In this document: piece by piece, positions 29,060-37,206 of the stretch
Layout of the letters: each line of letters starts with the position of its first letter
How positions within the stretch are numbered: the stretch's first letter is position 1
NCBI RefSeq assembly: GCF_001010415.1
Contig: NZ_JPLE01000055.1
Location: 1-38,116, forward strand
Length of the DNA: 38,116 bases
Direction: 5' to 3'
From: Xanthomonas pisi DSM 18956
Lineage (GTDB): Bacteria; Pseudomonadota; Gammaproteobacteria; Xanthomonadales; Xanthomonadaceae
Notes under the pieces: model-generated
Seen by the model: only the letters and a program-made list of their open reading frames with translations
Told to the model about the DNA's origin: nothing
Databases searched by the model: none
Position numbers and translations under genes: made by a program

Positions 29060-30409
29060 ATGAGTGCGACGTCTTTGCTGTTGGGATCCTTGTTTGGCGA
29101 GCCTGCGTGCGACGCAATGTTTGACGATGCGGCGCGTGTGCAGGCCATGTTGCACTTCGAATCCGCGCTTGCCCGCGCGCAGGCGCAGTGCGGTGTCATC
29201 CCTGCCGAGGCGGCCGCTTCGATTGCAGCGGCCTGCGATGTGCAGCACTACGACATGCGCGCCCTGGCGCAGGCCACCGCGCTCGCCGGCAACCCCGCCA
29301 TTGCGCTGGTCAAGGCGTTGACCGCGCACGTCGCCGCGCACGATGCCGCAGCCGCGCGCTGGGTGCATTGGGGGGCCACCAGCCAGGACGTCATCGATAC
29401 CGGCAGCGTGTTGCAACTGCGCGCTGCGCTCGATCTGCTGCTGCCGCGCCTGCAGCAGCTGTGCGACACCTTGGCCGCGTTGGCCGCGCGCGAGCGCGAC
29501 ACCGGTCTGCCCGGGCGCACCTTGCTGCAGCAGGCCGTGCCGGTGACCTTCGGACTCAAGGTAGCCGGCTGGCTGGACGCCTTGCAGCGCGCGCATCGGC
29601 GCCTGCACGGGTTGCGGAACGACGCGCTGGTGCTGCAGTTCGGTGGCGCGGCCGGCACCTTGGCGTCCTTGCAGGAGCGCGGTCTGGACGTGGCCCAGGC
29701 GCTGGCCACCCGCTTGGCGCTGCCGCTGCCTGCGTTGCCCTGGCACACCGCGCGCGACCGCATCGTCGAGGTCGGCTGCGCGTTCGGCCTGCTCGCCGGC
29801 ACGCTGGGCAAGATCGGCGGCGATGTGGTGTTGCTGATGCAATCGGAGGTCGGTGAGGCGTTCGAGCCTGCGGCGGCCGGCAAGGGCGGCTCGTCGGCGA
29901 TGCCGCACAAGCGCAATCCGGTGGCCAGCGTGGCGGCGGTGGCCGCGGCCACCCGCGTGCCCGGGCTGATCGCCACGTTGTTCAGCGCGATGGCGCAGCC
30001 GCATGAGCGCGCCGCCGGGCAATGGCATGCCGAATGGGACACCTTGCCGCAGATCGTCTGCCTGACCGCCGGCAGCCTGGCGCAGATGCAGGCCTGCCTG
30101 GCCGAGCTGGAACTGGACCGTGCGCGCATGCGTCACCATCTGGATGGCCATGGCGGCGTGCTCTATGCCGAGGCGGCGGTGTTCGCACTGGCCCCGCAGC
30201 TCGGCAAGCCGCAGGCGCACGCGCTGGTCGAACAGGCGGTGGCGCGTGCGCAGGCGCAGCAGCGGCATCTGCGTGAGGTGCTGGCCGAGGACGCCCAGGC
30301 GAGCGCGGTACTCACGCACGCGCAACTGCAGGCGGTGTTCGATAGCGACAGCTGGCGCGGCATGTCCTCGGTCTGGATCGATCGCGTACTGGCCTCTTCC
30401 TCACGTTGA
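29060..30409 (+). CDS. pcaB: 3-Carboxy-cis,cis-muconate cycloisomerase
   Basis: A fumarase/aspartase-superfamily enzyme that lactonises 3-carboxymuconate to 4-carboxymuconolactone. From the ATG at 29060 it has 449 residues. The superfamily signature GGSSAMPHKRNP is near residue 277, WVHWGATSQDVIDTG near residue 100 and GRTLLQQAVPVTFG near 152. Two in-frame ATGs (29006 and 29051) lie upstream; the one at 29060 starts just before the conserved LLGSLFGEP. The 276-bp gap before the gene may hold an internal promoter. pcaD follows 10 bp later. Confidence 0.95.
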   Translation: MSATSLLLGSLFGEPACDAMFDDAARVQAMLHFESALARAQAQCGVIPAEAAASIAAACDVQHYDMRALAQATALAGNPAIALVKALTAHVAAHDAAAARWVHWGATSQDVIDTGSVLQLRAALDLLLPRLQQLCDTLAALAARERDTGLPGRTLLQQAVPVTFGLKVAGWLDALQRAHRRLHGLRNDALVLQFGGAAGTLASLQERGLDVAQALATRLALPLPALPWHTARDRIVEVGCAFGLLAGTLGKIGGDVVLLMQSEVGEAFEPAAAGKGGSSAMPHKRNPVASVAAVAAATRVPGLIATLFSAMAQPHERAAGQWHAEWDTLPQIVCLTAGSLAQMQACLAELELDRARMRHHLDGHGGVLYAEAAVFALAPQLGKPQAHALVEQAVARAQAQQRHLREVLAEDAQASAVLTHAQLQAVFDSDSWRGMSSVWIDRVLASSSR

Positions 30410-30419
30410 CGGTGCTTCG

Positions 30420-31202
30420 ATGGCCTATCTGCAATTGCCCACGCATCGCCTGCATTACCGTGTGGACGGCACCGACGGGCGGCCCTGGCTGACCTTCTGC
30501 AATTCACTCGGTACCGACCTGCATATGTGGGACGTGCAGATCGAGGCCTTCGCTCCGCATTACCGCATCCTGCGCTACGACCGCCGCGGCCATGGCTATT
30601 CGGACTCGCCGCCCGGCCCATACAGCGTGGCCGACCTGGGGCAGGACGTACTGGGGTTATGGGATGCCTTGCAGATCGAGCGCAGCGATTTCTGCGGGTT
30701 GTCGATCGGCGGGCTGACCGGGCAGTGGCTCGGGCTGCATGCCGCGCAGCGGCTGCGCCGGCTGGTGGTCTGCGCCACCGCGCAAAAGATCGGCAGCACC
30801 GCCACCTGGGAAACCCGCATCGAGCAGGTGCGCAGCGAAGGCCTGCCGATGCTGATCGATGCCACGTTGCAGCGCTGGTTCACACCGGCATTTGCCATCA
30901 GCCACGCGCAGCGCCTGGACATGATCGCTGCCGCCTTCGTCTCCACCTCGCCGGCCGGGTACATCGCCTGCTGCCAGGCGGTGGCCGAGGCGGATTTCCG
31001 CGGCGCGCTGGATGGGCTGAACCTGCCGCTGCTGGCTCTGGCCGGCGACGACGACCCGGTGTGCCCGCCGCCGAACCTGCGCGAGATCGCCTACGCGGCG
31101 CCCGATGGGCATTACGCCCAGGTACCGGGCCGCCATATCTGCAATCTGGAATCGCCGGCCGCGTTCAACGACGCGGTGCTGGGCTTCCTGCAAGCCAACT
31201 GA
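30420..31202 (+). CDS. pcaD: 3-Oxoadipate enol-lactonase
   Basis: An alpha/beta hydrolase that opens 3-oxoadipate enol-lactone to 3-oxoadipate. The 260-residue protein has the oxyanion region FCNSLGTDLHMW, the nucleophile Ser in CGLSIGGLTGQW (about 95), Asp in LAGDDDPVCPP and His in PGRHICNLE. Many proteobacteria fuse pcaD and pcaC into pcaL; here they are separate genes in the order D then C with 26 bp between them. Confidence 0.95.
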   Translation: MAYLQLPTHRLHYRVDGTDGRPWLTFCNSLGTDLHMWDVQIEAFAPHYRILRYDRRGHGYSDSPPGPYSVADLGQDVLGLWDALQIERSDFCGLSIGGLTGQWLGLHAAQRLRRLVVCATAQKIGSTATWETRIEQVRSEGLPMLIDATLQRWFTPAFAISHAQRLDMIAAAFVSTSPAGYIACCQAVAEADFRGALDGLNLPLLALAGDDDPVCPPPNLREIAYAAPDGHYAQVPGRHICNLESPAAFNDAVLGFLQAN

Positions 31203-31228
31203 TCTTTACCGCAGGACGAGGACGCCTC

Positions 31229-31615
31229 ATGCACGAAGACGAACGCTATCAAGCCGGCCTGCGCGAACGCCGCCGCGTGCTGGGCGAGCCGCATGTCGAG
31301 CGCTCGCTGGCCGCGCGCACCGAGTTCACCACCGAGTTCCAGGACCTGATCACCCGGTATGCCTGGGGCACCATCTGGACCCGCGACGGCCTGCCTGCGC
31401 ATACCCGCTCGTTGATCACCTTGTCGATGATGGTCGCGCTGGGCCACGACGAAGAATTCAAGCTGCATGTGCGCGCTGCCCGCAACAACGGCGTCACCCC
31501 CGAGCAGATCAAGGAAGTGCTGCTGCAGGCGGCGATCTATTGCGGCGTCCCGGCGGCCAACCACGCCTTTGCGCTGGCCAAACCGATTCTGGAAGAACAG
31601 GCTGCCGAGCCCTGA
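31229..31615 (+). CDS. pcaC: 4-Carboxymuconolactone decarboxylase
   Basis: A 128-residue CMD-family protein that decarboxylates 4-carboxymuconolactone to 3-oxoadipate enol-lactone. Key family residues are in RYAWGTIWTRDGLPAHTRSLITLSMMVALGHDEEFKLHVRAARNNG (about 43-90) and VLLQAAIYCGVPAANHAF (about 98-115). GAGGA stands six bases before the ATG. Reaction order is C before D although the genes run D-C. Confidence 0.95.
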   Translation: MHEDERYQAGLRERRRVLGEPHVERSLAARTEFTTEFQDLITRYAWGTIWTRDGLPAHTRSLITLSMMVALGHDEEFKLHVRAARNNGVTPEQIKEVLLQAAIYCGVPAANHAFALAKPILEEQAAEP

Positions 31616-31697
31616 TGCGGCCGCTCCCGTCGTTTTCGCGTCTGCCTGCCCAGCCACGCAGCGTGCCCAGTCCGCCACGCCCATGACGAGATGCCAC

Positions 31698-32624
31698 ATG
31701 ACGTTCCGAGCCGCCTGCCTGCTTCTGTTGGTGTTGCTCTCACTGACCGCCGGCGCGCAACCGCAGCCCGGGCCGGGCACCCAGCTGGCGCAGGTGCGCG
31801 CCGACGATGGCCAGACCCTGGCGGTGTGGTCGCGCGCGCCGGCCAAGCCGCGTGGCACGGTGCTGCTGGTGCATGGCCGCACCTGGAGTTCGCTGCCCAA
31901 CTTCGACCTGCAGGTGCCGGGCGAAGCGGGCGACGCGCGCTCGGTACTGGCCGCCTTCGCACGGGCCGGGCTTGCCGCCTACGCGGTGGACCTGCGCGGC
32001 TACGGCGGCAGCGCGCGCGACCCCAGCGGGTGGAATACGCCCGCCCGCGCGGTGCGCGACGTCGAGCAGGTGCTGGCCTGGGTCGCCCGGCAACATCCAG
32101 GCCTGCCGCCGCCTGCCTTGATCGGCTATTCCAACGGGGCGCGCGTGGCGCTGCTGGTCGGCCAGCAACAGCCGCAGGCGCTGTCCGCGCTGGTGCTGTA
32201 TGGCTTCCCCGACGATGTCGATGCGCCGCCCACCGACGCGCCAACCCCGGCCCGGCCCTTGCGCGCACGTACCACCAGCGCGGCGGCCGGCGAGGATTTC
32301 ATCACCGCCAACGCCGCGCCCCCGCGCGTGCGCGCGGCCTACCAGGCGCAGGCGGTGGCTGCCGATCCGGTGCGCACGGACTGGCACGCGATGGAGCAGT
32401 TCGCGTTCCAGCCCGAACAGGTCACGACGCTGCCGGTGCTGTTGCTGCGGGGTGTCGACGATCCGATCGCCACGCAGGCGGACAACGCGCACCTGTTCGC
32501 ACGCCTGGGTAGCGAAGACCGCAGCTGGGTCACGCTGCCACGCGCCGATCATGTGGCGCATGTGGAGGACACGCACGCCGCCTGGGTGGAGACGGTGGTG
32601 GGCTTCCTGCGTCGGCCGCGTTGA
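31698..32624 (+). CDS. Exported alpha/beta hydrolase, end of the pca operon
   Basis: A 308-residue alpha/beta hydrolase with a signal peptide (MTFRAACLLLLVLLSLTAGA before QPQPG). Family landmarks are LLVHGRTWSS (oxyanion, about 58), VDLRGYGGSARD (about 98), the nucleophile Ser in GYSNGA (about 146), Asp in RGVDDPIA and His in ADHVAHVE near the C-terminus. It starts 82 bp after pcaC in the same direction, so co-transcription is likely, but it is not a known step of the pathway. A periplasmic or secreted esterase acting on plant aromatic esters such as feruloyl or coumaroyl esters would suit the setting. That is only inference. The ATG at 31683 is an alternative start. Confidence 0.82.
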   Translation: MTFRAACLLLLVLLSLTAGAQPQPGPGTQLAQVRADDGQTLAVWSRAPAKPRGTVLLVHGRTWSSLPNFDLQVPGEAGDARSVLAAFARAGLAAYAVDLRGYGGSARDPSGWNTPARAVRDVEQVLAWVARQHPGLPPPALIGYSNGARVALLVGQQQPQALSALVLYGFPDDVDAPPTDAPTPARPLRARTTSAAAGEDFITANAAPPRVRAAYQAQAVAADPVRTDWHAMEQFAFQPEQVTTLPVLLLRGVDDPIATQADNAHLFARLGSEDRSWVTLPRADHVAHVEDTHAAWVETVVGFLRRPR

Positions 32625-32825
32625 GCCCGCAGGCGGGGCGATGCGCATGTCGCAGGAGGCTGCAGGCGTACGCGACCAACGCGCTGTTGACTGCACGACG
32701 CAATGACGGGCAGCTGCGCGCAGGGTGCAGCCAAGGGTTGCGTGCGGTAGCCAGCCACGCGGTGCGCGATGCTCTTGGCCGCTTCACTCAGGGGCGCTGC
32801 CACCACCCGGCACGCGCCGCCCAGG

Positions 32826-33686
32826 TCAGCTCAGCAACGCTCCCAGACGCTGCGCCGCCAGCTTCAGCGGCTCCAGCAATTGCGTCTGCATGGTCTGCAG
32901 GCTGACGCGCCCGGCCTGCGCGCCGATGTTGAGCGCGGCAATCACCTCGCCACGCAGGTTGCGCACCGGCACCGCGATCGAGCGCAGGCCGATTTCCAGC
33001 TCCTGGTCGGTCAGGCACATGCCTTCGCGGCGCGCACGCGCCAGGATCTCCAGCAGCGCCGACGCCTGGGTCACCGTGCGGTCGGTGCGCGGGCGCAACG
33101 TGGTGCGCTCCAGGTAGGCCTGCAAGGTGTCGGCGGGCAGGGCGGCCAGCAATACCCGGCCCATCGACGTGCAATACGCCGGCAGCCGCGTGCCCGGGCG
33201 CAGCCCGATCGACATGATCCGCACCGTCTCCGCGCGCGCCACGTACAGCAGGTCGTCGCCATCCAGCACGCCCAGCGAGCAGGATTCGTGCAGTTGGTCG
33301 CGCAGCCCGTCCAGCACCGGCTGCGCGGCCGCGGTCATCGCCGAAGACGCCGCATACGCGCCGCCAATCCCCAGCACGCGCGGCAACAGCACATAGCCAC
33401 GGCCCTGCTCGCCGACATAGCCCAGCTTGGCCAGCGTGTGCAGCACCCGCCGCACCGCTGCGCGCGAGATGCCGGTTTCCAGGCTGATCTGCGACATCGT
33501 CACCTCGCGCGGGTGCTGGGCGAACACGCTCAGCACCACCAGCCCACGCCCGAGCGAGGTCATGAAGTCCGGGTCGCCCTGGGCGGCGGCAATCTGCTGC
33601 ATCAATTCGTACGGCAGGCCGCGCTCGCTCCCGGGCGCGGCGACGGCGGCAGGACGTTTGCGGCGGCTGGCGGTGGGCTCGGGCAT
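32826..33686 (-). CDS. pcaR: IclR-family regulator of the pca operon
   Basis: A 286-residue IclR-type regulator. The N-terminal winged helix is at about 40-105 (VLSVFAQHPREVTMSQISLETGISRAAVRRVLHTLAKLGYV). The effector domain follows (SLGVLDGDDLLYVAR, LPAYCTSMGRVLLAALP, DQELEIGLRSIAVPVRN, AALNIGAQAGR). It matches the PcaR/PcaU group, which senses 3-oxoadipate or protocatechuate. It is convergent with the hydrolase gene and sits just after the pca operon. A near match to the known PcaR box lies ahead of pcaI. The ATG at 33686 is preferred over one at 33779. Confidence 0.88.
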   Translation of the reverse strand: MPEPTASRRKRPAAVAAPGSERGLPYELMQQIAAAQGDPDFMTSLGRGLVVLSVFAQHPREVTMSQISLETGISRAAVRRVLHTLAKLGYVGEQGRGYVLLPRVLGIGGAYAASSAMTAAAQPVLDGLRDQLHESCSLGVLDGDDLLYVARAETVRIMSIGLRPGTRLPAYCTSMGRVLLAALPADTLQAYLERTTLRPRTDRTVTQASALLEILARARREGMCLTDQELEIGLRSIAVPVRNLRGEVIAALNIGAQAGRVSLQTMQTQLLEPLKLAAQRLGALLS

Positions 33687-33832
33687 CGGATCGCGCGTCA
33701 GGCAGGTTCCCGCATGGTAAGCGCTCGCGCCAATGCCTGCCTCCGGTCGCACTGTGTGCATCGCATGTAAGCACTTCATCCTGCTTGCCGCATAATCGCT
33801 GCTGACTTGTTTCGGATCGGTCCCCCTCGTCC

Positions 33833-34693
33833 ATGAAAACCCCCAAGGGCCTGCAGCCGCTGATCGACGACGGTGTCATCGACGAAGTGCTGCGACCACT
33901 GAAGAGTGGCAAGGAAGCCTCCGTCTACGTGGTCAGCGCCGGCGAGGACATCCTGTGTGCCAAGGTCTACAAGGACATGGCGCAACGCAGCTTCCAGGCG
34001 CGCGTGCAATATCAGGAGGGCCGCAAGGTGCGCGGCAGCCGCCAGGCGCGCGCCATGGGCAAGGCCACCAAGTTCGGTCGCCGCGAAGCCGAGACCGCAT
34101 GGAAGAACACCGAAGCCGACGCGCTCTACCAGCTGGTGGATGCCGGCGTGCACGTGCCCAAGCCGCGCGGCTATTTTCATGGCGTGCTGCTGATGGATCT
34201 GGTCACCGACGAAGCCGGCCATAGCGCACCGCGCCTGGGCGAAGTGGAGCTTGAGCCGGAGCAGGCACGCGCATTCCACAGCAGCCTGATCGGCGACGTG
34301 GTCAAGATGCTCTCGCTCGGTCTGGTACACGGCGATCTGTCCGAATACAACGTGCTGGTCTCGCCCGAGGGCCCGGTGGTGATCGATTTCCCGCAGGTGG
34401 TCAGCGCCGCCGGCAACAATGCCGCGCGCGACATGCTGCTGCGCGATGTGCACAACCTGCGCGATTGCCTGGGCCGCTTCGCGCCGGACCTGCTGGACAC
34501 CCACTACGGTGAAGAAATGTGGGCGCTCTACGAAAAGGGCGAGTTGCGCCCGGACAGCGCGCTCACCGGCCGCTTCAAGTTCGATACCAAGCGCGCCGAC
34601 GTGCGCGCCATCCGCGCCTCGATCGAAGACGCGCGGCAGGAAAACCTGATCCGCCAGCAAGGGCGCGAAGCCGCCGCCGAAGACGACGACTGA
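33833..34693 (+). CDS. RIO1-family serine protein kinase
   Basis: A 286-residue bacterial RIO kinase, similar from memory to Pseudomonas PA4780-type proteins. The N-lobe nucleotide loop is KSGKEASVYVV (about 24-34) with Lys in LCAKVYKD. The catalytic loop is LVHGDLSEYNVLV (about 164) and the metal-binding Asp is in VVIDFPQVV (about 182). All residues needed for kinase activity are present. Eukaryotic RIO1 acts in ribosome assembly; the role in bacteria is not established. It is divergent from pcaR, separated by 146 bp, and appears to be a single gene. The ATG is preceded by a C-rich stretch with no clear ribosome site. Confidence 0.93.
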   Translation: MKTPKGLQPLIDDGVIDEVLRPLKSGKEASVYVVSAGEDILCAKVYKDMAQRSFQARVQYQEGRKVRGSRQARAMGKATKFGRREAETAWKNTEADALYQLVDAGVHVPKPRGYFHGVLLMDLVTDEAGHSAPRLGEVELEPEQARAFHSSLIGDVVKMLSLGLVHGDLSEYNVLVSPEGPVVIDFPQVVSAAGNNAARDMLLRDVHNLRDCLGRFAPDLLDTHYGEEMWALYEKGELRPDSALTGRFKFDTKRADVRAIRASIEDARQENLIRQQGREAAAEDDD

Positions 34694-35127
34694 TCGCTAC
34701 GTGCGTCATGACCCCGCGCTGCCAGTGCAACGCAGGGCGCTGACGCGGCTCCCGCTGCATCGGTCCAGCAGCGAACACGTGGTTTGCCTAACGGCGCGCG
34801 TGCAGCAACGTGGATCCGGGTGCGTTCGGAAGTTGCCATCAACAAAGGGCACGTTGCCATTTCATCCCGCACTGCCCGCGCTTGCGGGGCTGCGCCCCGC
34901 CGGGCAGTTGCGCATGCGCGCGATGCAATGCAGCAATCGGCGATGCAACTGGCTACCCGCATCAGCGCAAGATCTCACGCGTGCAGGCCCAAGTCCTTGT
35001 GTATCAAGCCAACACGGCTGCGCTCGAGCTGTCGGCCGTCATCTTGCCGAATCATTATTCAGATTAATTGTTATCAAAAATAAGTATCAGGCAGACTCGG
35101 CAGTCGTTCACTACCAGCGAGACCGCC
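34694..35127. other. Intergenic region between the RIO kinase and esterase genes
   Basis: About 430 bp with no protein-like frame. The left half holds a strong compound hairpin (34871-34908). The right end (about 35045-35095) is an AT-rich island with TTATTCAGATTAATTG and TGTTATC, which probably contains the esterase promoter. I could not assign a definite -35/-10 pair. A resemblance to a Fur box is weak and not claimed. Confidence 0.45.
34871..34908. terminator. Compound GC-rich hairpin
   Basis: ACTGCCCG pairs with CGGGCAGT (outer 8 bp) and GCGGGGC pairs with GCCCCGC (inner 7 bp, loop TGC), with a 5-base bulge on the left side. It lies about 180 bp after the RIO kinase stop. Terminator or REP-like repeat are both possible. 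Confidence 0.45.
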
Positions 35128-36075
35128 ATGTTCGATCCCGATGTCGTTCGCTTGTTCACCGTGCTGCAGCAGGCCGCCCAGCCGCCGATGGAGACGCTGC
35201 CGCTGGCGCAGGCGCGCGCAATGATGCGTGGGATGGGGGCCCAACTCGGCTTCCCGGTGCTGGAGATGGCGCAGGTGCGCGCGGTAGACGCCGACACCGC
35301 TGCCGGCAGCGTGCCGCTGCGGCTCTATCGCCCGCAGGGCTTGAGCGATGGCCCCGCGCCCACCTTGCTGTTCGTGCACGGTGGCGGTGGCGTGGTGGGC
35401 GATCTGGAGTCGCATGACGACGTCTGCCGACAGCTGGCCGCACGCGCCGGTTGCCAGGTGCTGGCCGTCGATTACCGGCTCGCTCCGGAGCATCCCGCGC
35501 CTGCCGGGGTGGAGGATGTCATCGGCACGCTGCAGTGGCTGGCCGCGCATCCCGGGCAGGTTGGGGCAGACCCGCAGCGCCTGGCGGTGGCCGGCGACAG
35601 CATCGGCGGTGCGATGGCCGCTGCCGCTGCCATCGCCGCCCGCGATGCCGGCATTGCGCTGCGCTGTCAGCTATTGCTCTACCCGCTGACGGACACGCGC
35701 CAGGACAGTGGCGAGCATCCGTCCCGCACGACCAATGCCGACATCCCGCCGCTCACGCGGCAGGCCACCCAGTTCTTCAACCAGCATTTCATCAAGGACC
35801 CGGCCATCACCCTGGATTGGCGCGTCTCGCCGCTGCTGGCGCCGGATCTGAGCGGCGTTGCGCCGGCCCTGATCGTGCTGGCCGAGCGGGACATCCTGCA
35901 CGACGAAGGCCTGCGCTATGCCGAGCGCCTGCGCGCAGCCGGCGTCGAGGTCAGCGTGCACACCTTCCCCGGCATGGTGCACGGCTTCATCCACATGGGC
36001 AGCATCATCCAGGCAGCCGACACGACCCTGGACATGTTTGCCGATGCGCTGCGACAGCGGTTGTTACCGGTGTGA
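35128..36075 (+). CDS. HSL-family alpha/beta hydrolase (esterase/lipase)
   Basis: A 315-residue hormone-sensitive-lipase-type esterase without a signal peptide, so cytoplasmic. The HGGG oxyanion motif is in FVHGGGGVVGD (about 94), DYRLAPEHPAP follows at about 125, the nucleophile Ser is in VAGDSIGGAMAAAA (about 159), Asp in LAERDILHDEG (about 255) and His in GMVHGFIHM (about 287). This is the complete catalytic set of the family, which hydrolyses short acyl or aryl esters. Natural substrate unknown. It is transcribed alone, with a terminator hairpin four bases past the stop. Confidence 0.92.
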   Translation: MFDPDVVRLFTVLQQAAQPPMETLPLAQARAMMRGMGAQLGFPVLEMAQVRAVDADTAAGSVPLRLYRPQGLSDGPAPTLLFVHGGGGVVGDLESHDDVCRQLAARAGCQVLAVDYRLAPEHPAPAGVEDVIGTLQWLAAHPGQVGADPQRLAVAGDSIGGAMAAAAAIAARDAGIALRCQLLLYPLTDTRQDSGEHPSRTTNADIPPLTRQATQFFNQHFIKDPAITLDWRVSPLLAPDLSGVAPALIVLAERDILHDEGLRYAERLRAAGVEVSVHTFPGMVHGFIHMGSIIQAADTTLDMFADALRQRLLPV

Positions 36076-36079
36076 TCGT

Positions 36080-36105
36080 GCGTGTTGCCGGCAGCGGCAA
36101 CACGC
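36080..36105 (+). terminator. Terminator after the esterase gene
   Basis: GCGTGTTGCCG-GCAG-CGGCAACACGC, a perfect 11-bp stem with a 4-base loop directly after the stop. Confidence 0.65.
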
Positions 36106-36192
36106 TCAGCGTCGTGGTGTGCAGGGCGCGCCGGTGTGCGACGCAGATGCAATCGTGCCAATACGATCCACGCGAACAAACGCCCACGCGAT

Positions 36193-36209
36193 CCGGCACC
36201 CGATGCCGG
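36193..36209 (-). terminator. Hairpin after the DUF2490 gene
   Basis: CCGGCA-CCCGA-TGCCGG, a 6-bp stem, 16 bases beyond the stop of the minus-strand gene. Weak by itself. Confidence 0.4.
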
Positions 36210-36225
36210 GGCGTTACCGGGGCGT

Positions 36226-36936
36226 TTAGAAATTGAAGCGGAACGTCGTCATCAAGACGTGGTTTTTCCGATCCACCGCACGCGTATTGACGAACTGGTT
36301 GAGATAACCGACATCCACATTGGAGATGGCGTTGAATTTCCAGTTGATGCCGACAAAGACGCGGTTCTGATCGATGCCGCGGCGCGCGCCCCAGGTGGTT
36401 TGATCGAGATTGACGAACAGCTCGTTGAACGCCACCCACGACAACTTCGGGTTGAATCCACTTGGGCGCACAGCCCGAATCATCTGGCGCACGCGATAGC
36501 CTTCATCGCTGAAGTCCTCGCGGTGGCGCTGTTCCAGGCGGGTACGGCTGGTGATGCTGATCTCGGCGATCGGATCGAACTGATATTGAAATTGTCCCCA
36601 CCAGCGATTTTCGCGGTTGGACGGCTGGCCGGCCGGATGGCTGATGATGGTGTCGTAGCCCATCCAGACGCTGGCCTTGGGGTTGAGCCGGTAAAACACC
36701 GCAGGGCGCAGGATCAATTGATCGAACTGCTCGCCTTCCTCGCGCCAGCGCGGATGAATATCCATGCTCCAGTACAGGTTTTCGACCGGCAGCTTGCCCT
36801 GGGCGTAGATACTCAACCAATACCGGCCATCTTCTTCAGTAGCGGCATGGGCCGTGGAGAGACTTCCCAGCAATAAAAACAGGACAGGACCGGCGAGGCG
36901 AAACGTTGCGGTCCGTAGCGTGCCAAATGCGTTCAT
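36226..36936 (-). CDS. DUF2490 outer-membrane protein
   Basis: A 236-residue exported protein. The signal peptide (RLAGPVLFLLLGSLSTAHA, cleavage before ATEED) is followed by regularly spaced aromatic-ended strands such as RYWLSIYAQGKL, YWSMDIHPRW, LRPAVFYRLNP and WWGQFQYQFD. The C-terminus ends in Phe (TTFRFNF), the usual signal for insertion as an outer-membrane beta-barrel. These are the features of DUF2490. Its function is unknown. It is flanked by convergent esterase and co-directional nucleotidyltransferase genes with no obvious functional link. Confidence 0.9.
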   Translation of the reverse strand: MNAFGTLRTATFRLAGPVLFLLLGSLSTAHAATEEDGRYWLSIYAQGKLPVENLYWSMDIHPRWREEGEQFDQLILRPAVFYRLNPKASVWMGYDTIISHPAGQPSNRENRWWGQFQYQFDPIAEISITSRTRLEQRHREDFSDEGYRVRQMIRAVRPSGFNPKLSWVAFNELFVNLDQTTWGARRGIDQNRVFVGINWKFNAISNVDVGYLNQFVNTRAVDRKNHVLMTTFRFNF

Positions 36937-37156
36937 TTAGTCGAATGTGTCGTCGTTGGCAAATCATAGCAACATCTCTTGCGCTCCCATCGACCGCCTG
37001 GTCGACCTGCAGTGCCTCTGTTCGCCCGCAGCTTCGCTAATCGGGATATTCCATCGTTTCGGTGTATTCGATGGCAATACGTGCAGATATCGGGCCAGGT
37101 GGCATGTCGGTAGTTGCCCGCTGCTTGAGCGGAGCGATACGCCAACACCGGCCGCG

Positions 37157-37192
37157 CTGCAGTGACTGGCGGTCGATCGCCAGCCATTGCAG
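37157..37192 (-). terminator. Hairpin after the nucleotidyltransferase gene
   Basis: The arms 37157-37171 and 37178-37192 (CTGCA..CTGGCG and CGCCAG..TGCAG) pair at 13 of 15 positions, with one of the other two a possible G-U pair, around a 6-base loop. It lies 14 bases past the stop on the minus strand. Confidence 0.55.
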
Positions 37193-37206
37193 CCCGCCGC
37201 AATGCG

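Noticed and set aside
35045..35075. Fur box ahead of the esterase gene
   Set aside because: The match to the 19-bp Fur consensus is poor and the gene has no iron-related role.
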